From: Bog-159 sp035499555
Lineage (GTDB): Bacteria; Acidobacteriota; Terriglobia; Bryobacterales; Bryobacteraceae
DNA: 64,000 nt
Reading direction: 5' to 3'
Assembly: GCA_035499555.1 (NCBI GenBank)
Contig: DATJYO010000071.1
Location: 1-64,000 of the forward strand
Shown: positions 1-7,800 of the stretch, piece after piece
How the letters are laid out: the number at the start of each line of letters is the position of its first letter
How positions within the stretch are numbered: the stretch's first letter is position 1
The notes under the pieces: generated by a model
The model's input: only the letters and a program-made list of their open reading frames with translations
What the model was told of the DNA's origin: nothing
The model's database searches: none
Position numbers and translations under genes: made by a program

Positions 1-285
1 ATTCTCAAAATCCAGCAGCGCGAGATCATCCAATTGCCATTTGCCATCCTGATCCAAATCGACGGGCACCTCGGCGCCTTTGTCATCAATCAGCCGGATG
101 TTGTGCACGTAAAAACGAAAGTCGCGGGGTGTGATGCGCGAGTGCGTGGTTCCGATGTTTTCGTAATACTGGCCGCAGAGCAGCTTCTGGTCGCTGACCA
201 TCGCCTGAAACCGGATCGCAACGGGAGCCGCTATCAGGCTTGCGGCGCAAGACGCCATCAGGACCGCGCCGCGAATCATCTGCAA
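1..285 (-). CDS. MbnP-family protein, N-terminal part (runs off the left edge)
   Basis: Translating the minus strand gives a signal-peptide-like start (MIRGAVLMASCAASLIAAP), then IRFQAMVSDQKLLCGQYYEN, a TPRDFRFYVHNIRL block and DLDQDGKWQLDDLALLDFEN at the edge. This pattern is characteristic of the MbnP (MXAN_0976/AZL_007920) family, periplasmic copper-binding proteins usually encoded beside the di-haem protein MbnH. The family is recognised from these motifs; metal binding here is inference. I chose the TTG at 285 because an AGGGAGG Shine-Dalgarno lies 8 bases before it; the ATG at 279 is the alternative. A RegA-like palindrome (363-379) lies 77 bases upstream. It follows the sialidase-like gene on the same strand with a 177-base gap, so it probably has its own promoter. 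The C-terminal part is outside the window. Confidence 0.8.
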   Translation of the reverse strand, partial: MQMIRGAVLMASCAASLIAAPVAIRFQAMVSDQKLLCGQYYENIGTTHSRITPRDFRFYVHNIRLIDDKGAEVPVDLDQDGKWQLDDLALLDFEN

Positions 286-362
286 TGAAGTTCCCTCCCT
301 TAGACAACAGCGGCAGTGTAGCCGCATGAAACCATCAAAACCCATTTGGTAAGGTCACTAAG

Positions 363-379
363 TGCGGTATTTTGTCGCA
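363..379. promoter_or_regulatory. RegA/PrrA-like palindromic operator, copy 1
   Basis: TGCGGTATTTTGTCGCA, an imperfect inverted repeat of the form TGCGrYA-N-TTGyCGCA, lies in the gap between the sialidase-like gene and the MbnP gene, 77 bases before the MbnP start. It is the most divergent of five copies found between 1 and 11 kb. The spacing would suit an activator site. Confidence 0.6.
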
Positions 380-462
380 CCCGAGGCGCGGTTCGGTCGA
401 ACTGAACGCAAAAGCGCTGACCGGCCACTTCGCTTGTCCAGCCACAATCGATCGCATGAGAC

Positions 463-1656
463 TTATTGGATCAGCGCAGTGCGAATACCCTTGGCCGAGC
501 CCCAAGCCAGCATCACCGACGACCCCGCGGCCACGAGATGCGGGTAGTTGACCTCTTTCTTCGAACCGCCGGCCAGAATCAATGGCTGTGACTTGCCGGC
601 GCCTGCCCGTACGCGGACGACCCGCACCTGATAGTTGCCGCCATCTTTCTCCAGCCAACTCACCAGTGCTCCGCCGCCGTCCGGCATCACAACGGACGGG
701 TAACCGAATGGATTTCCGGAATCCACCTGAATCGGATCGTTAAAAGTCTTTCCGTAGTCTTCCGAAAATGCGACACTGACGCGCGGCTGGCCATTCGCCC
801 CCGTGAACCACGCAGCCGCAACACGTTGGCCTTTCGCCGCCAGGCTCACGCTATTGGAAGGACAGCCGTCGATTTCCCAGCCGTCGCGATGCAGAGGGTA
901 TGGCTCGGACCACTTCCCGTGGGCCAGCCGTACGAGAGAAATATCGCGTACTCCGCCCGTGTGGTCGCGGTAGGCCACAAGCAATCCTTCCGCAGTGCGC
1001 ACGCTGGCTGTGGGGCAGCAGGTGCAGACGTCGCCGTCCAGCGTAACTTCAGAGGCGGCTATGCCGGCAGCCGAAACGTGTGTCTCCTGGAGTTGGAATT
1101 GTTTGTGCTTCGGGTATTGGCCCCCGTCGAGCCAAACGAGAGAGGCGGCGTCTCCGTCGGCCACCGCCGAGATGAAACCGTGGTCTTCGCCGGATCGATC
1201 TTTGTGTACCACCTGCGGCTCGGTCCAGCGCGCGCCTCCATCCCGCGAGGTGCTGGTGTAAACCCACTTGCGGTCCCAGTTTGTCCAGTAAGCAAACAGC
1301 GCGCCGTTATCCAGCCGGAGGACGCCGGGGATCATGGTCGCATAGGGCGCGAAGTATGCTTCCGCCACGGTCGAGGGGTGCTGCCAAGTCCCGGATCGCC
1401 ACGCGGCGAAGCGCAGGCGGCAGCGTACACCTCCAAGCGGCTCCTGCCAGCTCATGAGGATTTCGTTTCGTGGTCCGGCGGCGAGCATCGGATAGTAGCT
1501 GTGCGCGACCGCCGGATTTGGGGTCTCGGTCATTGAGGGTGCGGCCGGTGAGGACAGTGTGGCCGGATGCGCTTGGATCGCTAATGCCAATAAGACCGCA
1601 CATGCCACATGGAATTTCCAATTCCGTGCCTTGACGCTTCCGGCGCGTGCGTTCAT
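463..1656 (-). CDS. Secreted sialidase-like (BNR-repeat) beta-propeller protein
   Basis: A 397-residue protein with an N-terminal hydrophobic export segment (about residues 14-32). Repeated Asp-box-like stretches follow, such as STSRDGGARWTEP and AFSEDYGKTFNDP, typical of sialidase/BNR six-bladed propellers. A cysteine-rich motif DVCTCCPT (Cys211, Cys213, Cys214) sits mid-protein and could bind a metal. The usual sialidase catalytic set was not traced, so exo-sialidase activity should not be assumed. It is followed by the MbnP gene and preceded by a RegA-like site 64 bases upstream of its start. This context suggests a periplasmic redox or metal role more than sugar hydrolysis, which is inference. 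Confidence 0.75.
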   Translation of the reverse strand: MNARAGSVKARNWKFHVACAVLLALAIQAHPATLSSPAAPSMTETPNPAVAHSYYPMLAAGPRNEILMSWQEPLGGVRCRLRFAAWRSGTWQHPSTVAEAYFAPYATMIPGVLRLDNGALFAYWTNWDRKWVYTSTSRDGGARWTEPQVVHKDRSGEDHGFISAVADGDAASLVWLDGGQYPKHKQFQLQETHVSAAGIAASEVTLDGDVCTCCPTASVRTAEGLLVAYRDHTGGVRDISLVRLAHGKWSEPYPLHRDGWEIDGCPSNSVSLAAKGQRVAAAWFTGANGQPRVSVAFSEDYGKTFNDPIQVDSGNPFGYPSVVMPDGGGALVSWLEKDGGNYQVRVVRVRAGAGKSQPLILAGGSKKEVNYPHLVAAGSSVMLAWGSAKGIRTALIQ

Positions 1657-1720
1657 TTGTCTACCCCCTCCTCAGCTACCCAGTGTATGCAGAAGATCAA
1701 GCTCAGGGAAGAGTTCGAAC

Positions 1721-1737
1721 TGCGGCAAATTGTCGCA
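1721..1737. promoter_or_regulatory. RegA/PrrA-like palindromic operator, copy 2
   Basis: TGCGGCAAATTGTCGCA, identical to copies 3 and 5 (the latter in inverse orientation), lies 64 bases upstream of the sialidase-like gene and downstream of the broken DJ-1 gene. The match to GCGGC-N5-GTCGC is exact. Confidence 0.65.
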
Positions 1738-1855
1738 TTGCGGCCCGGGTCCGAAAACCGGCAAATCTGGGCGGAGTTGTCGCACTCAAAGGCACTACGA
1801 TTTGCTGAGCGTGGCCGCCTTCGTTGGCACTCTCGCCGTGAATCATATCTTGATG

Positions 1856-2213
1856 CTATTTCTTGGAAAACCAACGGCTGCTCGCCGTGGCGAAGGAATA
1901 GTCGGGCATTACCTTCATGCCTCCTCCGATAATCACGGGCTCCTTCGTCGAGGCCACCATGTAAGGGCTAAACAACGGCTTTCCGTCCTTTGTGACGGCT
2001 CCCGCGAAGACCTTTAACGGCCCGCAAAAATCCAGCACCTCCGCATCTTTGCCAAGCACAAATGCGGCCGGTATCTGGCCGCTCGTCGGCACTGGCAAGG
2101 GGCGGAACTTAGCGGAAGAACCGGACGCGGGTGGATTGTCCGGCTTCGGCCGAGATGTAGCTCCGCGCCAGGGCGAACAGAGTTGAGTTCCTCAATAGAT
2201 CTCTTCTTCGCAT
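1856..2213 (-). pseudogene. DJ-1/PfpI-family protein, frameshifted and truncated
   Basis: The ATG at 2213 opens a Tat-like N-terminus (MRRRDLLRNSTLFALARSYI) that hits a stop at 2109-2111. In the +1-shifted frame a coherent protein continues: a Pro/Ser-rich linker, then SGQIPAAFVLGKDAEVLDFC and GPLKVFAGAVTKDGKPLF, typical of the N-terminal half of DJ-1/PfpI proteins with a secretory leader. It stops after YSFATA at 1856. Only about 115 codons remain of an expected 230-270, and the nucleophile-cysteine region is gone. It is the last gene of the minus-strand run behind ccmH and resembles in layout the intact DJ-1 gene at 3518-4333. This looks like a decayed paralogue, assuming the frameshift is not a sequence error. 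Confidence 0.7.
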
Positions 2214-2246
2214 GGTCTGCCTCTTATTTCAACTTTCTACAAACGC

Positions 2247-2627
2247 TTAAGTTGCGGCCTGCGCCCGCGACGATCGGCTCCATTTACGAAGCATGAGAAT
2301 CAGACCGATCAACCCCAACGCCAGCACGGCGAATGGAGTGAGGATGCCGATCCACCAGTACACGCCCTCGGGCTCGCCCAGGATGCGCATTCCGTAGCGG
2401 GCTTTGTAGAAGTCGATGATCTGCCGCTCGGACTTCCCGGACAGAACCATCTGGTGAATTTCCGCCCGCATGGTGTAGGCTTCCTGGCTCATGTGGTGAT
2501 CGAGCGTTTCGCGATAGCAGCAAGGCGCGAGCAGCTCATGCTGCAGTTTCGTTTCAAGCGGCGGAAGCGCGGCCTGCGCGGCGCAGGCGATCGTCAGCAA
2601 AAGGGCGAAGCAAACCAGATTACGCAT
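2247..2627 (-). CDS. ccmH: Cytochrome c maturation protein CcmH/NrfF-like
   Basis: A 126-residue protein with a signal peptide (1-19), a small helical domain and one C-terminal membrane helix (about 92-113). This is the architecture and length of CcmH/CycL/NrfF, which reduces apocytochrome c before haem attachment. The active-site block normally reads LRCPxCQ. Here it is LLAPCCYRE, with adjacent Cys36-Cys37 in place of CxxC, a variant that would change the redox chemistry. The following segment (TLDHHMSQEAYTMRAEIHQM, then GKSERQIIDFYKARYGMRIL) matches the family well. Its start is 2 bases past the stop of the methyltransferase gene, so they are surely co-transcribed. No other ccm genes are in the window. 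Confidence 0.85.
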   Translation of the reverse strand: MRNLVCFALLLTIACAAQAALPPLETKLQHELLAPCCYRETLDHHMSQEAYTMRAEIHQMVLSGKSERQIIDFYKARYGMRILGEPEGVYWWIGILTPFAVLALGLIGLILMLRKWSRSSRAQAAT

Positions 2628-2629
2628 AT

Positions 2630-3508
2630 TTACTCAATCGGCTTCTCGGCGGCGAACCGGACCACCCTCGCAGGGCGAGGCGCAAAGTCCGGTTTTGCCA
2701 CCGGCTCCTCATATCGAATGACCCTGAGATCTTGAAAAGCGTTGGGCAACTCCGCGGGCTTGCACAACGATCCCCCGATTTTCATCGTTTTCAAGGCATC
2801 CGTATGGAAAGCTTCTTCCACCAACATGCCGCCGGGCTTGAGCGCTTTCTGCACCCGCGCCGCGATCTCCGAGCAGCCGGCATAAGACAGCACGATCAGA
2901 TCCCATTGGTTCTCGCCGAAATGGAACTGCTCCATGGTGGTCACCTCGGTGTGAATGGTGACGCCGCGCCGCCTGGCCTCCTCCTGAGCCGCAGCGACCG
3001 CTTGATCGGCAGGGTCGAAACCCGTCACGTCCCACCCCTGCATCGCGAGCCAGATCGTATTGCGGCCTTGCCCCATCGCCACGTCCAGCGCCTTTCCCGG
3101 CTTGCGGCCCTTGACCATCTCCACCAAAAAGCCATTCGGGTCGGTATTCATAAACTGTGGGCGATCTTTCACTAAGTACCGGTTCCAGAACTCGGCGACC
3201 TCCGCGTCGCCCCGCTTCTGCAGTGTCGCGATTTCTTTGTCGGCATCCACGGGAGTAGAGCCGGTCTCTACCAACCAGGCCCTGTACTTTTTCAGGATGT
3301 CTTCCTGGCGAAACTGTTCGGTCTCTTTACTTCCCCTTTCATTTGCCGGCAGCGCGGAAACAAAACTCCAGAACCGCTCGTAGGTCCGGCGCTCTTCGGG
3401 GATCGACGCCACCCGCTGCTCGATCTCCGTCCGGGAAGGCCCGCTTTGCGCAAACGAGAACCGGGCCGTCAGGATCAGCGCTGCCAAAATCGCGCTCTTA
3501 CGTGTCAT
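2630..3508 (-). CDS. Exported class I SAM-dependent methyltransferase-like protein
   Basis: A 292-residue protein with a signal peptide ending about FSFAQ (residue 21). A helical region follows, then a Rossmann methyltransferase fold: motif I ALDVAMGQGRNT (140-151), acidic strand-2 end VTGFDPAD, and DLIVLSYAG for motif IV. A helical segment before motif I is common in acidobacterial versions. The leader is odd, since SAM is cytoplasmic; the protein may stay anchored or the leader may be misread. It is the middle gene of a tight operon, with 9 bases to the DJ-1 gene upstream and 2 bases to ccmH downstream. The substrate is unknown. Confidence 0.75.
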   Translation of the reverse strand: MTRKSAILAALILTARFSFAQSGPSRTEIEQRVASIPEERRTYERFWSFVSALPANERGSKETEQFRQEDILKKYRAWLVETGSTPVDADKEIATLQKRGDAEVAEFWNRYLVKDRPQFMNTDPNGFLVEMVKGRKPGKALDVAMGQGRNTIWLAMQGWDVTGFDPADQAVAAAQEEARRRGVTIHTEVTTMEQFHFGENQWDLIVLSYAGCSEIAARVQKALKPGGMLVEEAFHTDALKTMKIGGSLCKPAELPNAFQDLRVIRYEEPVAKPDFAPRPARVVRFAAEKPIE

Positions 3509-3517
3509 GTGCGTCCC

Positions 3518-4333
3518 TTAGCCCTTCGATTCGGCAGCCAACGCCTCGGAGTTTTTCACGAAATCGGCCAGCATTTGGACCATGGGAGCTTTCACCTCCG
3601 GAGGAGCCGTCTTCAGCGAGCCGGCATGGAACGGCGGGTCTGGGTCGTACTCGCTCATGAGCTGACAGCATTCCGCATAAGTCCGACCGCGCAGTTCCGC
3701 GACCATGGTGAGGCCGAAGTCGAGACCGGCAGTCACCCCCGCGCCCGTGATGCGGTTGCGGTCGCGCACCACGCGCGCGTCGGTTGGGATCGCGCCGAAC
3801 CCGGCGAGCACATGGCGCACCGACCAATGAGAAGTTGCCTTGTAGCCCTTCAGCAACCCGGCTGCCCCAAGGATCAGCGAGCCCGAGCACACGCTGGTTA
3901 TGTACTTCGCCCGCGCCCCCCGGTCTGCCATGAAGGCGCGTGTCTGGGGATCTTTGGCAGCCGCCAGCGTTCCCTCCGCGCCGCCCGGCGTGAACAGCAC
4001 AGTCAGGTCGCGTGGGCAGGTCTCGAAGCTTGCGGTCGGTGTGATGGTCACCCCCGTGTCGCTGGTCACCGGTTCAAGCGACTTCGCCACAAGCAGTACT
4101 TTTGCACCCATGAGTCCGCCCAAGAAACAGTGCGGCCCGATCAGGTCCATCACCGTCATCCCCGGGTAGATCAGCATCGCGATCTGCTCGCTGCCCATCC
4201 AGCGTACATTACCCGAATCGGGCATTTTATGCGTGGATTGTGGCGCCTGCTGGCCGGCGGCACGTAGGGCGCGTGGAGCAAACGGAGCGGCGAGCGCTAA
4301 CAAGACTGCGTTTCGGCGGTCGATGTCGGTCAT
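3518..4333 (-). CDS. DJ-1/PfpI-family protein, isonitrile hydratase-like
   Basis: A 271-residue protein with a short leader (residues 8-26, RRNAVLLALAAPFAPRALRA). The DJ-1/PfpI fold follows: IAMLIYPGMTVMDLIGPHCF with Asp63, a TPGGAEG turn, and the nucleophile elbow ITSVCSGSLILGAAGLLKG with Cys149. The following KATSHWSVR is typical of isonitrile hydratase (InhA) and AraC-type GATase1-like proteins, but there is no DNA-binding domain. It is the first gene of the minus-strand operon leading to methyltransferase and ccmH. Its promoter region is shared with the divergent TonB receptor and holds two RegA-like sites, the nearer 99 bases from its start. Enzymatic substrate is not known. Confidence 0.8.
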   Translation of the reverse strand: MTDIDRRNAVLLALAAPFAPRALRAAGQQAPQSTHKMPDSGNVRWMGSEQIAMLIYPGMTVMDLIGPHCFLGGLMGAKVLLVAKSLEPVTSDTGVTITPTASFETCPRDLTVLFTPGGAEGTLAAAKDPQTRAFMADRGARAKYITSVCSGSLILGAAGLLKGYKATSHWSVRHVLAGFGAIPTDARVVRDRNRITGAGVTAGLDFGLTMVAELRGRTYAECCQLMSEYDPDPPFHAGSLKTAPPEVKAPMVQMLADFVKNSEALAAESKG

Positions 4334-4432
4334 ATTCTTACGCCTTTTAAGTCACCAGAAACAGAGTCGGCGCCAATGCGTGTCGCCCGGGGGACTCTCA
4401 GCGATCATACTCTGGCCGGCGGCAGGATGTCC

Positions 4433-4449
4433 TGCGGCAAATTGTCGCA
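4433..4449. promoter_or_regulatory. RegA/PrrA-like palindromic operator, copy 3
   Basis: TGCGGCAAATTGTCGCA sits in the divergent promoter between the DJ-1 operon (start 4333) and the TonB receptor (start 4524), 99 and 74 bases from the two starts. Its centre is 55 bases from that of copy 4, about five helical turns, which would allow co-operative binding on one face. Confidence 0.65.
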
Positions 4450-4487
4450 TCCATTGTCTCTCAACGTAAGTTCAAGGGCGCATTCAG

Positions 4488-4504
4488 TGCGACAAAATGC
4501 CGCA
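4488..4504. promoter_or_regulatory. RegA/PrrA-like palindromic operator, copy 4 (inverse orientation)
   Basis: TGCGACAAAATGCCGCA, the reverse complement of TGCGGCATTTTGTCGCA, ends 19 bases before the chosen TonB-receptor start. An ATG inside it (4497) opens a slightly longer reading frame, which I did not use. A site this close to the start would favour repression or a leaderless transcript. Confidence 0.6.
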
Positions 4505-4523
4505 CCTCGATTCCATCGCGCGC

Positions 4524-7500
4524 ATGGTTACATGGGGAGTGCTCCGGACCCGTCGAGTCTTCATTGCCATTCTCTGCTTGCTTTCCTGGACTGCTGTCAG
4601 GCACGTATCCGCGCAGACGGAAGCCGCCTCAGTTACCGGCGCCATTTGGGATCCGCAAGGCACACCCGTCCCCGGCGCGGAGGTCAAAGCTACGCGCAGA
4701 GAGACCGGCGCCGTCTCGACCTCCGTCACGAACGGATCCGGCGTCTTCGCATTCGTAGCCTTGACGCCTGGGCATTACAGGCTGGTCGTGCACCAGCCAG
4801 GGTTCAAGGAGGCCGTCACGGAGGACTTGACGCTATCCGTGCAAGACAGGGTCGAGCAGAACTTCATTCTCGAAATCGGCTCTCTTGCAGAGTCAGTCAC
4901 GGTCGAAGCCAGCTCGCCGCTCGTCAACACCCAGGACGCCAGCGTCAGCACGGTCGTGGACCGGCAATTCGCCGAGCAATTGCCATTGAATGGCCGCAGT
5001 TTTCAGTCATTGATCGAACTCACGCCGGGAGTAGTGGTGACGGCGGTGAACGGCGCGGATCAGGGCCAGTTCAGCGTGAACGGCCAACGCGCGGATGCTA
5101 ACTACTGGACCGTCGACGGGGTTAGCGCCAATGTCGGCGTCAGCTCGAACGGATATATCGGTACGGGAATCTCGGGAACACTGGGCGCCACCAGCGTCCT
5201 TGGCGGTACCAACAGTCTGGTCTCAGTGGATGCGCTGCAGGAATTCCGGATTCAGACGTCAACCTACGCGCCGGAATATGGCCGCCAGCCCGGCGGACAG
5301 ATTTCGATCGTCACACGCTCGGGCGCCAACCAATTCCACTTCACCCTGTTCGACTATTTCCGCAATGATGCGCTGGATGCCAACGATTGGTTTGCCAACA
5401 GCGACGGCCTGGCCAAGCCCAAAGAGCGGCAGAACGATTTCGGCGGAACGCTGGGTGGCCCGATCTGGAAGAACAAAACGTTTTTCTTTCTCTCGTATGA
5501 AGGCCTGCGGCTGGCGCTGCCGCAGACAGCCCTGACCCTGGTGCCCGATACCAATCCCAACGATCCCTATTCGCGGCAGTTCGCCCTGCCCGCGCTGCAG
5601 CCTTATCTGAATGCCTATCCGCAGCCGAATGGCGGGCCGGCCTACGACGCACTGGGAAATCCGGTGCCGGGGGTGGCGCAGTTCAATGCCAGCTATTCGG
5701 TTCCCGCCACGATGGACGCATACAGCATTCGCGTGGACCATAAATTCAGCGATCAGGTGAATGTTTTCGGGCGTTATAACTACTCTCCGTCATTCATCGA
5801 TCAGCGCGGTTTCACAGGATCGCTGAACTCGGTTTCACCATTCGGCATGAAGCTCCACACGGCTACCGTAGGCGCGACCTGGGCGATATCGCCGAGCAAG
5901 GTCAACGATCTGCGGCTGAACTACAGCACAGCCCTGGGAACCACGGTTTTCAGTCTGGACAACTTCGGCGGAGCCGTGCCTCTTACGTCCTTGCCCTTCC
6001 CGCCGCCATTTGACGCCACAAACGGATTGCTGCGGTTTGGCGTGGACTCGCTCGGCGGCAACGGCGAGCTCGTGGCAGGCGCCGCCGACGGCAACAAGCA
6101 AAAGCAGTACAACCTGGTGGACAGCTTCGCCATGCAAGTAGGCACGCACGCCTTGAAGTTTGGCGCTGACTACCGGCGTCTTTCTCCGGCCGTCTTGGGA
6201 GGCCCGGCGGATAACGGCTTGTGGTACGCATTTGTCCCCGATTTCCCCGACATCCCTTCGGCCGATAACGGAATTACGGAGTTCAGCTTCGTGCAGCTCA
6301 CGCTGCCCGTAACGTTCCTCTTCCGTAACCTGGGCGCCTTCGCGCAGGATACCTGGCGGGTCAACCCGCGCTTGACGCTGACTTACGGCATCCGTTGGGA
6401 CGTGGACTTTTCGCCCGCCACGGTGAATGGACCGGACCTCAGCGCGGTGACCGGCTTCAACCTCACGAATCTCTCCACGCTCGCCCTGGCGCCGGCGGGC
6501 GTGCCTCCTTATCCCACCAAGTGGGCGAACCTGGCGCCTCGCCTCGGCATCGCCTATCAACTACGCCAAAACGAAAGATGGCAGACCGTGGTGCGAGGCG
6601 GGTTCGGAGTTTTCTATGATCTATCGTCGTCCGAGACCGGCAACATTTACAATGGCGGCAACTATCCCTATGGCTCGTACTCCATTCCTTCCGGCAATTT
6701 CCCGTTGCCGGTTTCGGCCATCGAGCCGCCGCCGGTGGTTGCGCCAAATCTGGCGAACGGCGAAACCCTATACGCAGTGAACCCTAACATGAAGTTGCCC
6801 TATACCTTGGAATGGAATGTAGCGATCGAGCAATCGTTGGGGAGGGATCAAGTGCTGCGGGCTTCCTATGTGGGTGCGGATGCAGCGAGACTGCTGCAAA
6901 CCGCCAATATTGTATTTCCGGCGAGCGGCACTTATAACTTCGCTGCCGCCAACTTAGTAACCAATGCCGGCACGTCGAGCTATAACGCGCTGCAGGCGCA
7001 GTATCAAAGACGGTTGTCGCATGGCTTGCAGGCTCTGGCTTCCTATACCTGGGGGCATTCCATCGATACCGGCTCGTCGGGCTCGACGGGCGATGCTTCC
7101 AATGCGCTCTCACTGTTCAATTCAAAAGAAAACCGCGGCAATTCGAGCTTCGACATACGCCACACTTTGACGTCCGGAGTCACCTACGAGTTGCCGAGCC
7201 CCAAGGCTGAAGGCTTCGCCAAAGCCGCGCTCAAGGGCTGGTCACTGGATAGCATTTTGGAAGCGCGGACGGCTCCGCCAGTGAACATCCTCTATTCGGC
7301 CTTGGGTACGCTCACCAACGGATTCGCCGCCGCCACACGGCCGGACGTGGTGCCCGGCCAGCCGTTCTATCTTTATGGGCCGGATTACCCGGGCGGGAAA
7401 GCCCTGAATCCGGCGGTATTTGCGCCGCCTCCGCTCGATCCGGTTACCGGAGATCCTACCGCCCAGGGCGACCTCGCCCGCAATGTCCTGCGTGGCTTCG

Positions 7501-7784
7501 GAATGGTGCAATGGGATCTCGGGATCCACCGCGAGTTTCAACTCCGCGAATCGTTGAAGCTGCAATTCCGTGCTGAAATGTTCAATGCACTGAACCATCC
7601 GAATTTTGCGCCGCCGGTCGGCGATCTGGGCTCGCCCAACGCATTCAACCCGCAGTTTGGAGTATCCGTGCAGAACCTGGCGCAGGGTTTATCCAGCAAC
7701 GGTATTGGAAACGGCGGATTCGATCCTCTCTATCAGATAGGTGGCCCGCGATCGGTTCAACTGGCGCTGAAGCTTGTATTCTGA
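4524..7784 (+). CDS. Oar-like TonB-dependent receptor with N-terminal carboxypeptidase-regulatory domain
   Basis: A 1086-residue outer-membrane receptor. A signal peptide ends at HVSAQ (about 30). A carboxypeptidase-regulatory-like beta-sandwich follows (about 35-115, SVTGAIWDPQGTPVPGAEV), then a plug (VDRQFAEQLPLNGRSFQSL, ELTPGVV) and a long barrel ending in the C-terminal aromatic signature LALKLVF. This is the TonB-dependent transporter/Oar-like family expanded in Acidobacteria. The start at 4524 gives a clean leader; the in-frame ATG at 4497 lies inside a RegA-like site. The PepSY gene begins 16 bases downstream on the same strand, so receptor and PepSY protein probably act together in ligand uptake and reduction. 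PepSY partners are common for siderophore and metal receptors, but the ligand cannot be read from the sequence. Confidence 0.9.
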   Translation: MVTWGVLRTRRVFIAILCLLSWTAVRHVSAQTEAASVTGAIWDPQGTPVPGAEVKATRRETGAVSTSVTNGSGVFAFVALTPGHYRLVVHQPGFKEAVTEDLTLSVQDRVEQNFILEIGSLAESVTVEASSPLVNTQDASVSTVVDRQFAEQLPLNGRSFQSLIELTPGVVVTAVNGADQGQFSVNGQRADANYWTVDGVSANVGVSSNGYIGTGISGTLGATSVLGGTNSLVSVDALQEFRIQTSTYAPEYGRQPGGQISIVTRSGANQFHFTLFDYFRNDALDANDWFANSDGLAKPKERQNDFGGTLGGPIWKNKTFFFLSYEGLRLALPQTALTLVPDTNPNDPYSRQFALPALQPYLNAYPQPNGGPAYDALGNPVPGVAQFNASYSVPATMDAYSIRVDHKFSDQVNVFGRYNYSPSFIDQRGFTGSLNSVSPFGMKLHTATVGATWAISPSKVNDLRLNYSTALGTTVFSLDNFGGAVPLTSLPFPPPFDATNGLLRFGVDSLGGNGELVAGAADGNKQKQYNLVDSFAMQVGTHALKFGADYRRLSPAVLGGPADNGLWYAFVPDFPDIPSADNGITEFSFVQLTLPVTFLFRNLGAFAQDTWRVNPRLTLTYGIRWDVDFSPATVNGPDLSAVTGFNLTNLSTLALAPAGVPPYPTKWANLAPRLGIAYQLRQNERWQTVVRGGFGVFYDLSSSETGNIYNGGNYPYGSYSIPSGNFPLPVSAIEPPPVVAPNLANGETLYAVNPNMKLPYTLEWNVAIEQSLGRDQVLRASYVGADAARLLQTANIVFPASGTYNFAAANLVTNAGTSSYNALQAQYQRRLSHGLQALASYTWGHSIDTGSSGSTGDASNALSLFNSKENRGNSSFDIRHTLTSGVTYELPSPKAEGFAKAALKGWSLDSILEARTAPPVNILYSALGTLTNGFAAATRPDVVPGQPFYLYGPDYPGGKALNPAVFAPPPLDPVTGDPTAQGDLARNVLRGFGMVQWDLGIHREFQLRESLKLQFRAEMFNALNHPNFAPPVGDLGSPNAFNPQFGVSVQNLAQGLSSNGIGNGGFDPLYQIGGPRSVQLALKLVF

Positions 7785-7800
7785 GTCCGGACTCGGCGTC

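Noticed and set aside
1771..1787. A sixth RegA-like site (GGCGGAGTTGTCGCA)
   Set aside because: Only one half-site (TTGTCGCA) fits; the other half has about five mismatches. It may be a degenerate site but cannot be supported.
4497..4523. ATG at 4497 as TonB-receptor start
   Set aside because: It lies inside the operator and adds nine residues before a normal leader; 4524 is better.
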